Source of the DNA: Leptospira bandrabouensis
GTDB lineage: Bacteria; Spirochaetota; Leptospiria; Leptospirales; Leptospiraceae
Reading direction: 5' to 3'
Assembly: GCF_004770905.1 (NCBI RefSeq)
Contig: NZ_RQHT01000003.1
Span: 1-64,000 of the forward strand
DNA: 64,000 nt
Shown one piece after another: positions 63,456 to 64,000 of the stretch (position 1 is the stretch's first letter; every line of letters begins with the position of its first letter). The notes under the pieces were generated by a model. That model saw nothing but the letters and a program-made list of their open reading frames with translations. It was not told where the DNA came from and did no database searches. A program made the position numbers and the translations under genes.

Positions 63456-64000
63456 TATGATTTCCCTTGTCCTAGGTAGTATTTTTCATAAAAATCACGA
63501 AGAGTTTTGAAGTCGGATGTAAGTTCATCACCTCCATCTTCGCGGTTCAAAATTTTGAAAGTTCTTGGTATCTTCTTAGATTTTGAAAGTCCAATGCTTT
63601 CTGTCGAATCGAATAATGATTGTTTGCTTAATTGTAGATTAAATTCTTCTACTTCTCTTCTTTCACTTCGATTTCGTTTTTTCTTCCATTCGGCAAATCG
63701 TTTGTCCTTTAAAACTTCGATTACCTTTTTGTTCATTCGAGCCACCATCACATCTTTACGAACCAAATTTACTTCTTCATTTTGAGTGGCGATTCGAGAT
63801 TCTAACTCTTCGTTTCGCCTGATAAGTCCCTGGATGTATTGTTCGATGGACAGATAATCAGAAAGGCTCGTTCCTACTTTGGAAGAATTTAGGATTGCCT
63901 CATAGGAAGATTCGATTTCTCTTTCATTGGTATCCTTTTCACCGATGAGTGCATTGAGTTTGGAGACAACTAAAGAGAGCCTGCGGATTTCTTCTTCTTC
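63455..64000 (-). CDS. fliJ: Flagellar FliJ-like protein, partial (cut by window end)
   Basis: The frame is open to the window edge, so at least 181 residues are seen and the N terminus is missing. The product is a charged helical coil (EEIRRLSLVVSKLNALIGEKD; ELESRIATQNEEVNLVRKD) that continues into ARMNKKVIEVLKDKRFAEWKKK, the FliJ C-terminal pattern in which KVLEKLKEKR precedes a basic coil. FliJ links the export ATPase FliI to the gate protein FlhA. The last 55 residues (SKKIPRTFKILNREDGGDEL) extend beyond typical FliJ. The pairing with flbB matches the order in other spirochaetes (flbA/fliJ-flbB). Confidence 0.75.
   Translation of the reverse strand, partial: EEEEIRRLSLVVSKLNALIGEKDTNEREIESSYEAILNSSKVGTSLSDYLSIEQYIQGLIRRNEELESRIATQNEEVNLVRKDVMVARMNKKVIEVLKDKRFAEWKKKRNRSERREVEEFNLQLSKQSLFDSTESIGLSKSKKIPRTFKILNREDGGDELTSDFKTLRDFYEKYYLGQGKS

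Noticed and set aside
1..64000. tRNA genes, CRISPR arrays, insertion sequences or prophage
   Set aside because: No cloverleaf, regular spacer repeats, transposase or integrase motifs were noticed on either strand by eye; a tRNAscan and IS search would be needed to be certain.

Overview
The window looks like a chromosomal segment of a Leptospira-type spirochaete, most likely from the saprophytic or intermediate branch; the species is not determinable by eye. The pointers are: AT-rich DNA; a 5S rRNA gene standing alone rather than in a 16S-23S-5S operon; many TTG and GTG starts; secreted proteins and lipoproteins with loose spirochaetal lipoboxes; and a flagellar block that ends in FliJ and FlbB, the latter a collar protein of periplasmic flagella. 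I see no CRISPR array, no prophage, no intact insertion sequence and no tRNA gene.

Layout. 0-2.5 kb: a small doubtful ORF, an outer-membrane-type protein, a solitary 5S rRNA gene with terminator, then about 0.8 kb of non-coding DNA rich in hairpins that carries broken 5S pieces. 2.5-8.5 kb: a hybrid histidine kinase, an Nramp-like transporter coupled to an NhaC-type antiporter, a sigma-like HTH protein and a STAS protein. 8.5-20.1 kb: a three-gene envelope operon of an AsmA/YdbH-like protein, a YdbL-type (DUF1318) lipoprotein and a 2,649-residue lipoprotein with propeller, TPR and CHAT-like regions. I consider this the most interesting locus. 20.1-25.5 kb: a lipoprotein aminopeptidase, an HtrA protease, an aminotransferase, murI and purM. 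25.4-35.1 kb, minus strand: a chemotaxis operon (MCP, CheW, CheA, CheB, an ATPase-type kinase, two CheY-like receivers, a membrane histidine kinase) with no CheR. 35.2-46.7 kb: two probable outer-membrane proteins, a secreted HExxH protein, a SpoIIE-type phosphatase, enoyl-CoA hydratase, a DUF192 lipoprotein, glycogen phosphorylase, a lone receiver and a HEAT-repeat protein. 47-51.4 kb: a Wzm/Wzt polysaccharide exporter, UDP-glucose dehydrogenase and a thioredoxin-TPR protein. 51.5-54.8 kb: hisE, lpxK and a split MnmC (oxidoreductase plus MnmD). 55-64 kb: flhF, flhG, a membrane protein, a FliA/WhiG sigma factor, a FapA/DUF342 protein, two small or membrane proteins, remA (DUF370), gmk, then flbB and fliJ on the minus strand.

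How the parts connect. Motility control is spread over the chemotaxis operon and the flhF-flhG-sigma28-FapA operon. Several envelope functions recur: lipid A synthesis (lpxK), polysaccharide export, a putative lipid bridge (AsmA/YdbH type), HtrA quality control and several secreted metalloprotease-like proteins. Partner-switching parts (STAS protein, SpoIIE-type phosphatase, sigma-like protein) lie in two places. Domain assignments come from reading motifs in the translations; no database search was possible.
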